From an uncultured Bacteroidales bacterium (GTDB lineage: Bacteria; Bacteroidota; Bacteroidia; Bacteroidales; UBA932): a stretch of DNA of 64,000 bases. Made by a program: the position numbers and the translations under genes. The notes below the pieces were generated by a model that saw only the letters and a program-made list of their open reading frames with translations, was not told the origin of the DNA and searched no databases. The stretch spans positions 44,377-108,376 of the forward strand of contig CALUTY010000012.1 in assembly GCA_944323825.1 (NCBI GenBank). Direction: 5' to 3'. This document shows, in pieces, positions 9,370 to 19,322 of the stretch (position 1 is the first letter of the stretch; every line of letters begins with the position of its first letter).

Positions 9370-9951
9370 TCATCGGACATCTGCATAATAATCTGTTCCA
9401 TAGTCAAAAAGCCACTCCGCATCCTTCAGGCGGCAGTGATGTCTGTCCTTCTCGGAAAGAACCACCCTGCCGGCCGGGATGCGCCAGTCTATCCCGAGAT
9501 CCGGGTCATCCCAGGCAAGGGCACCCTCGCTCTGAGGGGCATAGAAACTGTCGCACTTGTACTGGAACACCACATCGTCGGTCAGGACGGCAAACCCGTG
9601 GGCAAACCCGCGCGGGATAAAGAGCTGCCGGTGGTTTTCCCCGCTCAGCTCCACCGCCACATGTTGTCCGAAAGTCGGGGAACCGCGCCTGATGTCCACT
9701 GCGACATCCAGGACAGCACCGCTGAGCACCCGTACCAGCTTGCTCTGGGCATAAGGAGGTTTCTGGAAATGCAGTCCCCTGAGCACGCCGTATGACGACC
9801 TGCTCTCATTGTCCTGCACAAACCTTACCTTCCTCACCTTTTCATTGAAATCCCTTTCGGACCAGGATTCGAAAAAATATCCCCTTTCATCCCTGAAAAG
9901 ACGCGGCTCAATGATGACCACATCTTCAATTTCAGTTCTTATGATTTCCAT
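9370..9951 (-). CDS. rfbC: dTDP-4-dehydrorhamnose 3,5-epimerase
   Basis: Third step of dTDP-L-rhamnose synthesis. Cupin-fold epimerase of 193 residues. Diagnostic segments are DERGYFFESW, RGLHFQKPPYAQSKLVRV (substrate and catalytic His region), LFIPRGFAHGFAVL and QYKCDSFYAP. Length is normal. The start is 3 nt after the rfbA stop, so the two genes are translationally close. Confidence 0.95.
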   Translation of the reverse strand: MEIIRTEIEDVVIIEPRLFRDERGYFFESWSERDFNEKVRKVRFVQDNESRSSYGVLRGLHFQKPPYAQSKLVRVLSGAVLDVAVDIRRGSPTFGQHVAVELSGENHRQLFIPRGFAHGFAVLTDDVVFQYKCDSFYAPQSEGALAWDDPDLGIDWRIPAGRVVLSEKDRHHCRLKDAEWLFDYGTDYYADVR

Positions 9952-9954
9952 GTC

Positions 9955-10860
9955 TCAATCAAGATTTGCCTTTCCGGTGCGTTTCACCTCGTCTATCACT
10001 TTCAGCAGATACTGCCCGTACTGGTTCTTGAGCATCGGAGCCGCTATCTCGCGCATCTTCTCCTCACTTATCCAGCCGTTCCTGTAGGCTATGCCTTCAA
10101 GGCAGGCTATCTTCAGCCCCTGCCTCTTCTCTATCACCTCCACGAAAATCGAGGCATCGGCAAGAGAGTCGTGTGTGCCCGTGTCAAGCCAGGCAAATCC
10201 ACGCTCCATCGTCTGGACCTTCAGCTCCCCGTCCTCAAGGAAACGCTGGTTCACAGAAGTTATTTCCAGTTCTCCCCTCGCAGACGGCTTTATGCCCTTT
10301 GCTATCTCCACGACCTTGTTCGGGTAAAAATAAAGTCCGACCACGGCATAGTTGGATTTAGGATGCTCCGGCTTCTCCTCTATGGAAAGGCAGTTGCCGC
10401 TGCCGTCAAACTCCGCGACACCGTAACGCTCCGGATCATCCACCCAATAGCCGAATACAGTGGCCTTGTGCTCATCTTCGGCAGTCCTTACCGCCTCGCT
10501 GAGCAGTTCCTTGAGCCCCGCACCCTGGAAGATGTTGTCCCCCAGAACAAGGCAGACGCTGTCGTCCCCGATGAATTCCTCGCCGATTATGAAAGCCTGG
10601 GCAAGGCCGTCAGGACTCGGCTGCTCGGCATAAGAGATGCTCACCCCGTAGTCGGAGCCATCACCCAGCAGCCTCTTGAAGCCTGGAAGGTCCGCCGGAG
10701 TGGAAATCACCAGTATCTCCCGTATACCGGCAAGCATAAGCACCGACATGGGATAATACACCATAGGTTTGTCATAGATGGGCAGGAGCTGCTTGCTCAC
10801 GCCCTTGGTAATAGGATAAAGCCGGGTACCCGACCCTCCTGCCAGTACAATTCCTTTCAT
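9955..10860 (-). CDS. rfbA: Glucose-1-phosphate thymidylyltransferase
   Basis: First step of dTDP-L-rhamnose synthesis, making dTDP-glucose from dTTP and glucose-1-phosphate. 301 residues with the nucleotidyltransferase signature [13 protein letters not shown] near residue 6, [26 protein letters not shown] and [13 protein letters not shown]. It is the first gene of the rfbA-C-D-B run and has its own well-formed Bacteroidota promoter 28 nt upstream, so the run is separable from the upstream glycosyltransferase gene. Confidence 0.96.
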   Translation of the reverse strand: MKGIVLAGGSGTRLYPITKGVSKQLLPIYDKPMVYYPMSVLMLAGIREILVISTPADLPGFKRLLGDGSDYGVSISYAEQPSPDGLAQAFIIGEEFIGDDSVCLVLGDNIFQGAGLKELLSEAVRTAEDEHKATVFGYWVDDPERYGVAEFDGSGNCLSIEEKPEHPKSNYAVVGLYFYPNKVVEIAKGIKPSARGELEITSVNQRFLEDGELKVQTMERGFAWLDTGTHDSLADASIFVEVIEKRQGLKIACLEGIAYRNGWISEEKMREIAAPMLKNQYGQYLLKVIDEVKRTGKANLD

Positions 10861-10887
10861 AACATGAATTTGGTGTCACGTAATTTT

Positions 10888-10918
10888 CAAAATTAGGCAT
10901 TCTGCGACAATATTCAAA
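10888..10918 (-). promoter_or_regulatory. Promoter of the rfbACDB run
   Basis: Read on the minus strand: TTTG, a 19-nt spacer, then TAATTTTG. This fits the Bacteroidota sigma-ABfr consensus (TTTG, 19-21 nt, TAnnTTTG) at both boxes. It ends 28 nt before the rfbA start. Confidence 0.78.
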
Positions 10919-10941
10919 ATTCCGGCGCAACATTCAGAGTT

Positions 10942-11895
10942 TCATTTCATCCTGTGCGCCTGCCACCGCAATATCAGATAGACGGCATGAAGAGGAAATA
11001 TCCTGAGCATTACATGGTTGAGCGCGCCGTCATGAAAAGACACCGCCAGCCTGCGGGCAAATTCGAGATGCTCCCGTGTCGCCTCAAAAGTATGAGACAG
11101 GGCATATCTGCCCAATGCCACCTTGTACCAGTACACGATTGAAGGCAGCCGCAACTTTCCGGAAGAAGTTCCCGCTATTTCATATATGAGTTCCACCACC
11201 TTTCTGAAGGCGTCAATCCCGAAGTCATATTTTTTCATGAAATCCGGCGGCAAACGGTAGTCATACCCACATTCGGGTATGCATATCACCTTGCCGATAT
11301 GTCTTATGTATCCGAGCACAAAATATTCATCTTCGAAAATGCTGAAAGACTCTTCGAACCTGTGTCCGGACTCCCTTATGATGTCCAGATTGAAAAGCTT
11401 GTTCCATACGAACTGGAGCAGTCTTTCCCTTAGAAGGGTTTCGAGAAGGACATCGTCATCGGTGAAAATCTCCGTATGCCCGAGAGTATGCGATGCCCAT
11501 CCTTCAGGTTCAGTCCTGTGGATGTTGTATCCGCATACCACCAGTCCCGCCTTTCCGGAAACGGACATCATGGAGGAAAGCCAGAAATCCTTGACGCTGT
11601 CATCACTGTCGCAGAACGCCACGAACTTTCCCGAAGCATTGTCAAGCCCCAGGTTCCTTGCAGCCGACACTCCCCTGTTCGGCTGCGACAGGACACGCAC
11701 GCGCGGATCTTTCCTTTCATATTCCCCGCATATCCTCCCGGAAGCATCCGTGCTGCCGTCATTCACCAGAAGAAGTTCAAAATCCCGGAATGACTGGGCG
11801 AGGATGCTCTCCACACACCGCTCCAGTGTCGCCGCCGCATTATACACGGGGACAATCACCGTGACCGAAGGTCTGCTGATTGCATTTCCGTCCAT
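10942..11895 (-). CDS. GT2 family glycosyltransferase
   Basis: Inverting GT-A glycosyltransferase of 317 residues. The fold starts at SVTVIVPVYNAAATLERCV, followed by LLVNDGSTDASG and the DxD-type metal and sugar-nucleotide site FVAFCDSDDSV. The C-terminal part is more variable. It probably transfers a sugar in surface polysaccharide or lipopolysaccharide synthesis, which fits the dTDP-rhamnose genes just downstream. Donor and acceptor cannot be determined. No membrane anchor is obvious. Confidence 0.88.
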   Translation of the reverse strand: MDGNAISRPSVTVIVPVYNAAATLERCVESILAQSFRDFELLLVNDGSTDASGRICGEYERKDPRVRVLSQPNRGVSAARNLGLDNASGKFVAFCDSDDSVKDFWLSSMMSVSGKAGLVVCGYNIHRTEPEGWASHTLGHTEIFTDDDVLLETLLRERLLQFVWNKLFNLDIIRESGHRFEESFSIFEDEYFVLGYIRHIGKVICIPECGYDYRLPPDFMKKYDFGIDAFRKVVELIYEIAGTSSGKLRLPSIVYWYKVALGRYALSHTFEATREHLEFARRLAVSFHDGALNHVMLRIFPLHAVYLILRWQAHRMK

Positions 11896-11959
11896 AACTA
11901 CAATGTTTTATGACCATATTCTTTTGCAGCCGGCCTCAAGTCCGGCCACACAAATGCAT

Positions 11960-12436
11960 TCACATCAGGCCGGACTGATCCTGTTCCGCATATCCGGTAT
12001 CCGGAAGCAACCCCGGAGAAACGGCAGCAGCCACAGCCAGGGCATCGCACCTTTCATTCTCCGGATGGCCCGCATGACCCTTGATCCAATGGAAAGTCAC
12101 CCTATGCTGCCGGTAAATGGACAGAAAACGCTGCCACAGATCGGGATTCTTCACCTTGGCAAAGCCCTTTTTCTCCCAGCCTGCAAGCCATCCCTTGTTG
12201 ACTGCATTCACCACATAGGAAGAATCGCTCCACACATGGATCTCGGCATTCTTCCATTTCACTGCCTCGAGCCCGCGGATGACGGCAAGCAGCTCCATCC
12301 TGTTGTTGGTGGTGAGGGAATAGCCTCCGGAAAGCTCCATTTCCCGTCCGGCACATTTCAACACCACGCCATAGCCCCCGGGGCCGGGATTGCCCCTGGA
12401 GGAACCGTCAGTGTAGATGAAAATCGGAGGTCTCAC
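11960..12436 (-). CDS. rnhA: Ribonuclease HI
   Basis: Cleaves RNA in RNA-DNA hybrids. 158 residues with the N-terminal IYTDGSSRGNPGPGGYG strand (first catalytic Asp), NNRMELLAVIRGLEAV (catalytic Glu), VWSDSSYVVNAV (Asp), and HWIKGHAGHPENERCD (the His loop and final Asp). All four acidic residues are present. Its start overlaps the pdxA stop by 4 nt (ATGA), showing translational coupling to pdxA. Confidence 0.95.
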   Translation of the reverse strand: MRPPIFIYTDGSSRGNPGPGGYGVVLKCAGREMELSGGYSLTTNNRMELLAVIRGLEAVKWKNAEIHVWSDSSYVVNAVNKGWLAGWEKKGFAKVKNPDLWQRFLSIYRQHRVTFHWIKGHAGHPENERCDALAVAAAVSPGLLPDTGYAEQDQSGLM

Positions 12437-13515
12437 TCTATGATCCTGCCTTTGTCCTGACGGACATTCTGCTCAGGCTGTCTCACTTCCATCTTTCCGG
12501 CCTGCAGTTCATCGTATGCAACCCTGTTGTTGTATATGTCGATGGCCGTGTATATTGACGACATCATAGAGCGAGGATCCGCCATGTCCCTGCCGGCCAT
12601 GTCGTATGCAGTGCCGTGGTCCGGAGAAGTCCTGACAATAGGAAGCCCTGCGGTATAGTTCACTCCCAGTTCGAACGCCAAGGCCTTGAACGGACTGAGT
12701 CCCTGGTCATGATACATCGCCAGTGTGGCGTCGAAGCGGCTGTAGTTGCCCAGTCCGAAGAACCCGTCAGGAGAATAAGGCCCGAATGCAAGGATGCCTT
12801 CCTCATTTGCAGCCTTGACTGCCGGCAGGATGATGGACTGTTCCTCGTCTCCGAGAAGCCCGCCGTCCCCGCAATGCGGATTCAGTCCGAGCACCGCAAT
12901 CTTCGGGGCGATGATGCCGAAGTCCCTCTGCAGGGAAGCCTTCATGATGCGCAGCTTCTTAAGTATCAATTCGGAAGACAACCTCTGAGGCACTTCCTTC
13001 AACGGGATATGCCCGGTGACCACAGCCACCTTCAGCTGGTCGCAGACCATGATCATGAGCCCTTCCTCGACTCCGAACTCATGTTCCAGATATTCAGTAT
13101 GTCCCGTATATCCGAACCCTTCGCTCACCATTGCCCGCTTGTTGATCGGCGCCGTCACCAGCACGTCGATATATCCGTTGCGGATATCGTCCACAGCGCA
13201 TTTAAGGGCAGTCATCGCCGACTTCGCAGATTCCGGCGTAGGCTGTCCCGGCTCGACGAATACATTGTCCGGCAGACAGTTGACAATATTCACCCGTTTC
13301 TGGTGCACATCCTTTGCGGAAGTGATGACATTAGTGTTTATCTGTTCGATATTGTGTATCTGTTTCCGGTAGAATCCGAACACCTTTGAAGACCCGTAGA
13401 TGACCGGAGTGCAGATGTCCAGCATACGCTCATCTGCCAAAGCCTTGATGATGACCTCGTATCCGATTCCGTTCCCGTCTCCCTGGGTTATCCCCACGAC
13501 CAATTTCTTTGCCAT
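12433..13515 (-). CDS. pdxA: 4-hydroxythreonine-4-phosphate dehydrogenase
   Basis: Step in pyridoxal 5'-phosphate synthesis by the DXP-dependent route, oxidising 4-phosphohydroxy-L-threonine with NAD. 360 residues with GITQGDGNGIGYEV, TAPINKRAM, YTGHTEYLEHEFG (metal-ligand His), AVLGLNPHCGDGGLLG, YHDQGLSPFKALAF and RTSPDHGTAYDMAG. It is divergent from recG with facing -7 boxes in the 70-nt gap, and is coupled to rnhA downstream. Family identity is unambiguous. Confidence 0.95.
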   Translation of the reverse strand: MAKKLVVGITQGDGNGIGYEVIIKALADERMLDICTPVIYGSSKVFGFYRKQIHNIEQINTNVITSAKDVHQKRVNIVNCLPDNVFVEPGQPTPESAKSAMTALKCAVDDIRNGYIDVLVTAPINKRAMVSEGFGYTGHTEYLEHEFGVEEGLMIMVCDQLKVAVVTGHIPLKEVPQRLSSELILKKLRIMKASLQRDFGIIAPKIAVLGLNPHCGDGGLLGDEEQSIILPAVKAANEEGILAFGPYSPDGFFGLGNYSRFDATLAMYHDQGLSPFKALAFELGVNYTAGLPIVRTSPDHGTAYDMAGRDMADPRSMMSSIYTAIDIYNNRVAYDELQAGKMEVRQPEQNVRQDKGRIIE

Positions 13516-13536
13516 ATATTTTTAACTTTTAATCTG

Positions 13537-13544
13537 CAAAAATA
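13537..13544 (-). promoter_or_regulatory. -7 element for pdxA-rnhA
   Basis: Minus-strand TATTTTTG matches TAnnTTTG, 21 nt before the pdxA start. The -33 box is not clear. Confidence 0.5.
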
Positions 13545-13569
13545 GCAAATTTTATAAAGAAATTCTTCC

Positions 13570-13577
13570 TATTTTTG
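13570..13577 (+). promoter_or_regulatory. -7 element for recG
   Basis: TATTTTTG matches TAnnTTTG but ends only 8 nt before the recG ATG, implying a very short or leaderless transcript from this start. No convincing -33 box. Confidence 0.4.
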
Positions 13578-13585
13578 CATACATC

Positions 13586-15895
13586 ATGGGAAAAAGCGCA
13601 ACTGACACGGAAATAAAATATCTGCCGGGGGTGGGGCCGAGAAGGGCAGAACTGCTGCACAGGGAACTGGGAGTGGACACTTTCGGGGACCTGATACGGC
13701 TGTATCCATTCAGGTACATAGACAGGAGCACGATAATCCCGATATCGGCCATAGTGCCGGACATGGCCTATGTGCAGATCCGTGCAAGGGTGACGGCCAG
13801 GGAGCTGTTCGGGCCTGCGGGACCGGTGTCGTTGGATTATCCGCAGGTCGGCTTGACTCAGGACGGGGCGCAACAGACGGACAGCACGGGGACGAAGGCC
13901 GGTGAACTGCATACGGGAATGAAGACGGACGGTGCGGCAGGGGCGCAGCAGCTGAAATTCAACACTATAAAAAGGATGTCGGTGCTCGTGGCGGATGCCG
14001 GCGGGCAGATGGAGCTGGTATTTTTCAAAGGGATAAAATGGATGTATGAAAAGCTTGTCCCGGGAAAGGAATTCATATTTTTCGGCAAGCCTTCATATTT
14101 CAAGGGAAGGGTGAACATGGTCCATCCCGAGGTGGACGAAGTGCCGCAGACATCGGACACACCAAAATCCGCCGGCTCCGGAAAAGCAGTGGGGGAAACA
14201 GTGTACGGATTCATCACGGCGGGGAGCATGACCGGCATATACACCAGCACTGAAAAGCTGAAAAACGGAGGCATAACAGCCAAGGCCATGAACAAGATGC
14301 AGGCGGCAGCCCTCAACGCATGCCTCCCCGACATAAGGGAATCCCTCCCTGAATACATCCTGAAAGAAAAGGGGCTTGTCCCCATACATTTCGCATTGCG
14401 GAACATCCATTTCCCGAAGGACCAGGACGCATTGGCGAAAGCCAGATACAGGCTGAAATTCGAGGAGCTCTTCTATCTCCAGCTATCTCTGCTGAAGCAG
14501 AAATACATCCGCAGCAGAGGTGAGCACGGCATATTGATGCCGAAGGTGGGCGAGCCGTTCAACCTGTGCTACAATTCCCTCCCCTTCCCGCTCACCGGGG
14601 CACAGAAGAGGGTGATAACGGAAATCCGGAACGACATGAAGAGCGGCCATCAGATGAACCGGCTGCTCCAGGGGGATGTGGGCAGCGGAAAGACAATGGT
14701 GGCCGTGCTCACCGCACTGATAGCCATCGGGAACGGATACCAGGCCTGCATCATGGCCCCGACGGAAGTCCTTGCACAGCAGCATTACAAGAACATTTCA
14801 AAATATCTCGGCCAGACAGGAGTGAAGGTGGCCCTGCTCACCGGCAGCAGCAGGACGGCTGAACGCAGGGAAATCCATGCCGGGCTGGAAGACGGCTCCA
14901 TCGGCATCATAGTGGGCACCCATGCGCTTCTGGAGGACAATGTGGTCTTCAGCAACCTCGGGCTTGCAGTCATAGACGAACAGCACCGTTTCGGGGTGGA
15001 ACAGAGGTCGAAGCTTTGGAGAAAGTCTTCCTGCGGACTGCCGCCGCATGTGCTCGTGATGACAGCAACACCTATCCCGAGGACACTTGCCATGACCCTG
15101 TACGGGGACCTCGATGTTTCTGTGATAGATGAACTGCCTCCGGGCAGGAAACCGGTGCTGACAATGCACGCCACAGAAGGGAGGAGGCCGGCCCTTTTCA
15201 AGTTCATGAAAGACCAGATAGCCCTCGGAAGACAGATATTCGTGGTCTACCCTCTCATTTTTGAAAGCGAGAAGATGGACTACAAGAACCTTGAAAACGG
15301 CTATGAACAGATTGTCCAGGCATTCCCCTTCCCGCCCTACAGGACGGCCATAGTGCACGGGCAGCAGAGCAACGAGGACAAGAAATTCAACATGGACGCA
15401 TTTGCCGCAGGCAGGGCAGACATCCTTGTCGCGACATCGGTGATAGAAGTGGGCGTGGATGTGCCGAATGCCTCGGTCATGGTCATCGAAAGTGCGGAAA
15501 GATTCGGTCTGAGCCAGCTCCACCAGCTCCGTGGACGGGTGGGAAGAGGTTCGGAAAAGTCATACTGCGTCCTCATGACAGGGCATAAGCTCAGCAAAGA
15601 GTCGCAGCACAGGATAGAACTGATGTGCGCCACGGAAAACGGATTCGAACTCGCCGAGGAAGACATGAAGATGCGCGGTCCGGGAGACCTTGAAGGCACC
15701 CAGCAGAGCGGGCTTCCGGTAAGCCTCAACATAGCCTCGCTCGCAAAGGACGGGCTGATACTCAACGATGCAAGACAGTGCGCCGAATCCGTGCTTGCCG
15801 CCGACCCGACACTGTCATCGGACCGGAACGCCATACTGAGGTCCGAACTGAAAAAGGAGAAATACCAGATACGGGACTACAGCAAAATCAGCTGA
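13586..15895 (+). CDS. recG: ATP-dependent DNA helicase RecG
   Basis: Branch-migrating helicase that processes stalled forks and Holliday junctions. 769 residues: helix-hairpin-helix-like KYLPGVGPRRAELL at the N-terminus, OB-fold wedge domain, then SF2 motor with Walker A LQGDVGSGKTMVA, DEQH box AVIDEQHRFG, TATPIPRTLA, and motif VI QLHQLRGRVGRGSEKSYC. The wedge domain holds an extra stretch of about 50 low-complexity residues (about 75-125, rich in Gly, Thr and Gln), making the protein longer than the usual size of about 700. It leads a run with the WYL regulator 6 nt downstream. Confidence 0.96.
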   Translation: MGKSATDTEIKYLPGVGPRRAELLHRELGVDTFGDLIRLYPFRYIDRSTIIPISAIVPDMAYVQIRARVTARELFGPAGPVSLDYPQVGLTQDGAQQTDSTGTKAGELHTGMKTDGAAGAQQLKFNTIKRMSVLVADAGGQMELVFFKGIKWMYEKLVPGKEFIFFGKPSYFKGRVNMVHPEVDEVPQTSDTPKSAGSGKAVGETVYGFITAGSMTGIYTSTEKLKNGGITAKAMNKMQAAALNACLPDIRESLPEYILKEKGLVPIHFALRNIHFPKDQDALAKARYRLKFEELFYLQLSLLKQKYIRSRGEHGILMPKVGEPFNLCYNSLPFPLTGAQKRVITEIRNDMKSGHQMNRLLQGDVGSGKTMVAVLTALIAIGNGYQACIMAPTEVLAQQHYKNISKYLGQTGVKVALLTGSSRTAERREIHAGLEDGSIGIIVGTHALLEDNVVFSNLGLAVIDEQHRFGVEQRSKLWRKSSCGLPPHVLVMTATPIPRTLAMTLYGDLDVSVIDELPPGRKPVLTMHATEGRRPALFKFMKDQIALGRQIFVVYPLIFESEKMDYKNLENGYEQIVQAFPFPPYRTAIVHGQQSNEDKKFNMDAFAAGRADILVATSVIEVGVDVPNASVMVIESAERFGLSQLHQLRGRVGRGSEKSYCVLMTGHKLSKESQHRIELMCATENGFELAEEDMKMRGPGDLEGTQQSGLPVSLNIASLAKDGLILNDARQCAESVLAADPTLSSDRNAILRSELKKEKYQIRDYSKIS

Positions 15896-15901
15896 AAAAC
15901 A

Positions 15902-16810
15902 ATGGTAACAGAACTTCTTCAGAAATACATCTGGCTGATCCAGACATTCATCCGGGCGGGACAGAGAGGCCTTGACCTCAAGGAACTTTCCGTCCGCTGG
16001 GAAAACCGTTTCGGCTCCCCGTACGCCAGAAGGTCATTCAACAACCACAGGGAAGCCATCGAGGAGATATTCAACATAAGAATCGAATGTGACAGGAGCA
16101 CGAAGAAATATTTCATCCGCTACTCTGATGATGTATCGGACGAAAATGCCGCATCCGCATGGCTGGTCAACACATTTACTGTCAACAACATGCTCTCATT
16201 GGGCAAGGAACGGCTTTCGGGACGGGTTTCGGTGGAGGACATACCTTCAGGGCACAAATATCTCGCGGAAGTCATGGATGCCATGCTTGAAAACAGGGAG
16301 ATAGTGATAGGCTACCGCAAATACACCGGAAGCGACATTTCAGAATACACACTGCGGCCATACGCCGTGAAAGAAAATCTGCGCAGATGGTACATCGTGG
16401 CATTCTGCATTGAAAGACAGCAGCTGAGGGTCTACGGGATGGACAGGATAACGGAGATGAAATCCACTGAAAACCGTTTCAGCATGCCCCATGGCTTCGA
16501 TGTGGACGCTCTTTTCGCCACAAGCTTCGGCGTATACCTGCCGTCGGGAAAGCCGGAAGAAATCATATTCAGGACATCCGGCAAGGAAGCAAGATACATC
16601 AGTGACCTGCCGCTTCACAGGAGTCAGAAAATCATTTCTTCGGACGGGGATTCCGTGACATTTTCTATATTTGCCTGTCCTGACGAAAGTCTTGTCATGG
16701 AACTGTTCAGGCTCAGTCCGAGGATAGAAGTGCTGTCGCCAGAAGTCATCAGACAGGAAATTGCCCGCAGGGCAGCCGGCACACTTGAAATATATGCAAA
16801 ACAGAAATAA
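15902..16810 (+). CDS. WYL-domain transcriptional regulator
   Basis: 302 residues. The N-terminal third is a helix-turn-helix-like region (SVRWENRFGSPYARRSFNNHREAIE). A WYL ligand-sensing domain follows at about residues 125-215 (IGYRKYTGS, TLRPYAVKENLRRWYIVAF, LRVYGMDRI). A C-terminal WCX-like extension (about 225-295) completes it. WYL proteins regulate stress, DNA-damage and defence genes by binding nucleic-acid or nucleotide ligands. It lies 6 nt after recG and its stop is 1 nt from the S9 peptidase start, so the three genes are probably cotranscribed. Confidence 0.88.
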   Translation: MVTELLQKYIWLIQTFIRAGQRGLDLKELSVRWENRFGSPYARRSFNNHREAIEEIFNIRIECDRSTKKYFIRYSDDVSDENAASAWLVNTFTVNNMLSLGKERLSGRVSVEDIPSGHKYLAEVMDAMLENREIVIGYRKYTGSDISEYTLRPYAVKENLRRWYIVAFCIERQQLRVYGMDRITEMKSTENRFSMPHGFDVDALFATSFGVYLPSGKPEEIIFRTSGKEARYISDLPLHRSQKIISSDGDSVTFSIFACPDESLVMELFRLSPRIEVLSPEVIRQEIARRAAGTLEIYAKQK

Positions 16811-16811
16811 A

Positions 16812-19316
16812 ATGAAAAACAAGAAAAAGGCAGCATCGGGAGCAGGGGCAATCATACTTCTGCTCATAATCATCCTTGCAGTCATTGATGTAATGACAGG
16901 GTTTACAGAAAAAGGCATCGACAACATGAAAAATGAAAAGAAAACGAAAAGTGAATACATCGGGAAACCGGAAATCAATGTGAAAGACAGGGCAATGACC
17001 CCTGACGTGCTTCTTTCCTTCGGCAGGCTTTCCGACCCGCAGGTATCACCTGACGGGAAATGGATATTATATGGAGTGTCATACACCTCAATAAAGGAAA
17101 ACAGGTCATGCACCAACCTCTATATCTGCAATGCCGACGGCAGCGGAAGGCAGCAGCTGACCCGTTCCGGGAAAAGCTTCAGCAACGCAAGGTGGAGCAA
17201 TGACGGGAAGCACATAATGTACCTGCAGGACGGGCAGATATGGACTGCATCCATCAAAGGAAAGCCGGGTGCATTCAGGCTCGGCAAAGCCGTAAAGGTA
17301 AGTGACATCCCTGCCGGAATCAGCGAATTCAAGCTGTCCCCGGACCAGAGCAAGGTGATGTATGTGAGCACTGTGCAGAGCGCCCAGAAAAAGCCGTCCG
17401 ACCTTTATCCTGACATTGACAAATCGTCCGCAATCTCAGCCGATGACCTGATGTACAGGCATTGGGACCACTGGGTGCAGGACATACCTCATACCTTCAT
17501 CTCCGAAGCGGCATTCGGCAAGGCCGGGGAAGGCTGTGTGACAAAGGAATCATCCGTGGACATCCTGGCCGGGGAAAAGGAAATATACGAGCTTCCGACA
17601 GAGCCTTTCGGCGGCATCGGGCAGATCGACTGGAGCCCTGACGGAAAATACATAGCCTATTCATGCCGGAAGCTCACCGGAAAAAAATACGCATTTTCCA
17701 CCAACACGGAAATCTATCTCTATGAAGTGGCCACCGGAAAGACTTCCGTCATAGACATGAAAGGCGGATATGACACCGACCCCGTATGGTCACCGGACGG
17801 GACCAGGCTCTGCTGGGTGAGCATGGAAAGGGACGGCTATGAGGCCGACAGACAGAGGCTTATGGTGGCGGACATCACCAAGTCCGTCGGGAGCAATGGC
17901 ATGGCAGCCGACGGTTCAGCGGCTTCTGTAGGGGATGCCGGAATCACCGCCACAAATGTACGGGAACTGACCAGCGGATTCAAATACAATGTCGCAGGAC
18001 CGGTATGGAGCCCCGACTCCAGATATATCTATTTCAACTCCCTTGCGGAGGGAATCCAGGGCATTTTCAGGGCTGATGTGACAGGCGCTTCCGCCGAAGA
18101 TATGGCCATTATAGAAAGGATAACCGGCGAAGACCTCTGGTACGACTTCGGCTCGCCGTTCCATATATCAGACACCACCCTGCTCACCACATGGTGCAGC
18201 ATGAATTTCCCGGACGAGATAGTGGCAATCACCATCGGCGAATCCTCAGCACAATCCTCTACAGGCGCTCCTGCAGAAAGCCGGGACATGGACCTCCGGG
18301 GACAGGCACCTGTCATGTACGGAGACGCCGAGGCGAGCACCCCGCTGAAAGGCACCTGCCCTGTAATCAGCACACCTGTCACATACCGCGCTGTAACTTC
18401 CGAAAACAAGGATATCCTTGCATCCCTTGACGAACCGTTGACAGAAGCACGCCACATCAGGACCGTCGACGGCAAGGACATGCTCACTTGGGTCATATAT
18501 CCTTCAAACTTTGATGCAACAAAGAAATACCCGTCCATTCTCATCTGCCTCGGCGGTCCGCAGAGTTCACTGAGCCAGGGATGGTCATACAGATGGAACT
18601 ACAGGCTCATGGCCGACCAGGGCTATGTCGTCGTGCTCCCGAACAGGCGCGGCACCACCGCCTTCGGCCAGGAATGGACCGAACAGATCTCCGGTGACTA
18701 CAGCGGACTGAACATCCAGGACTACCTGTCAGCAGCCCGAGCCGTCAAATCTGAACCGTACATCGGCAAAATGGCAGCCTGCGGAGCCAGCTACGGAGGC
18801 TATTCCGTCTACTATCTGGCAGGCGTTCATCAGAACACCTTCGATGCCTTCATCGCCCACGCCGGCATCTTCAATGAAGAGCACATGTACATGACCACCG
18901 AAGAAATGTGGTTCGCCAACTGGGACAACGGCGGTCTTCATGAATACGAAGCCGATCCGCTTGCCGGTACACCGGACAGCCCTGTCGGCCCGAAAGGTGA
19001 CGGCGAAACCTTCGGCGGCATCCGTCAGGGCGGCTCTCCATGGAGCAATGCACCGAAAGCCGTAAGGCATTATGCCAACTCACCGCACAAGCTAGTCACC
19101 GCCTGGGACACCCCTATCCTCGTCACCCACGGCGGCATGGACTTCCGTGTCCCCGTCGATGAAGGCATGGCCGCCTACAACGCCGCCCAGCTCATGGGCG
19201 TCCCGTCCCGCCTCATCATCTTCCCCGACGAGAACCACTGGATTCTCAAGCCCCAGAACGCCCTCTACTGGCACCGCGAATACTTCCGCTGGCTCGACCG
19301 CTGGTGCAAGGAATAG
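16812..19316 (+). CDS. S9 family prolyl oligopeptidase / dipeptidyl-peptidase-like
   Basis: About 834 residues from the ATG at 16812; an upstream in-frame ATG lies inside the WYL gene. A hydrophobic segment (GAGAIILLLIIILAVIDVM) gives an N-terminal signal or membrane anchor to the periplasm. A beta-propeller of PD40-type blades follows (VSPDGKWILYG, DWSPDGKYIAYS, VWSPDGTRLCW, VWSPDSRYIYF). The C-terminal alpha/beta hydrolase has the Ser nucleophile in GASYGGYS (about residue 660), Asp in HGGMDFRVP and His in PDENHWI. It probably cleaves short or proline-containing peptides. A Gly/Ala/Ser-rich insertion (about 355-375) interrupts the propeller. Confidence 0.92.
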   Translation: MKNKKKAASGAGAIILLLIIILAVIDVMTGFTEKGIDNMKNEKKTKSEYIGKPEINVKDRAMTPDVLLSFGRLSDPQVSPDGKWILYGVSYTSIKENRSCTNLYICNADGSGRQQLTRSGKSFSNARWSNDGKHIMYLQDGQIWTASIKGKPGAFRLGKAVKVSDIPAGISEFKLSPDQSKVMYVSTVQSAQKKPSDLYPDIDKSSAISADDLMYRHWDHWVQDIPHTFISEAAFGKAGEGCVTKESSVDILAGEKEIYELPTEPFGGIGQIDWSPDGKYIAYSCRKLTGKKYAFSTNTEIYLYEVATGKTSVIDMKGGYDTDPVWSPDGTRLCWVSMERDGYEADRQRLMVADITKSVGSNGMAADGSAASVGDAGITATNVRELTSGFKYNVAGPVWSPDSRYIYFNSLAEGIQGIFRADVTGASAEDMAIIERITGEDLWYDFGSPFHISDTTLLTTWCSMNFPDEIVAITIGESSAQSSTGAPAESRDMDLRGQAPVMYGDAEASTPLKGTCPVISTPVTYRAVTSENKDILASLDEPLTEARHIRTVDGKDMLTWVIYPSNFDATKKYPSILICLGGPQSSLSQGWSYRWNYRLMADQGYVVVLPNRRGTTAFGQEWTEQISGDYSGLNIQDYLSAARAVKSEPYIGKMAACGASYGGYSVYYLAGVHQNTFDAFIAHAGIFNEEHMYMTTEEMWFANWDNGGLHEYEADPLAGTPDSPVGPKGDGETFGGIRQGGSPWSNAPKAVRHYANSPHKLVTAWDTPILVTHGGMDFRVPVDEGMAAYNAAQLMGVPSRLIIFPDENHWILKPQNALYWHREYFRWLDRWCKE

Positions 19317-19322
19317 GAGGCC

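Noticed and set aside
11279..12460. 393-codon plus-strand open frame opposite the GT2 and rnhA genes
   Set aside because: It spans two real minus-strand genes and the gap between them, with a composition typical of an antisense frame.
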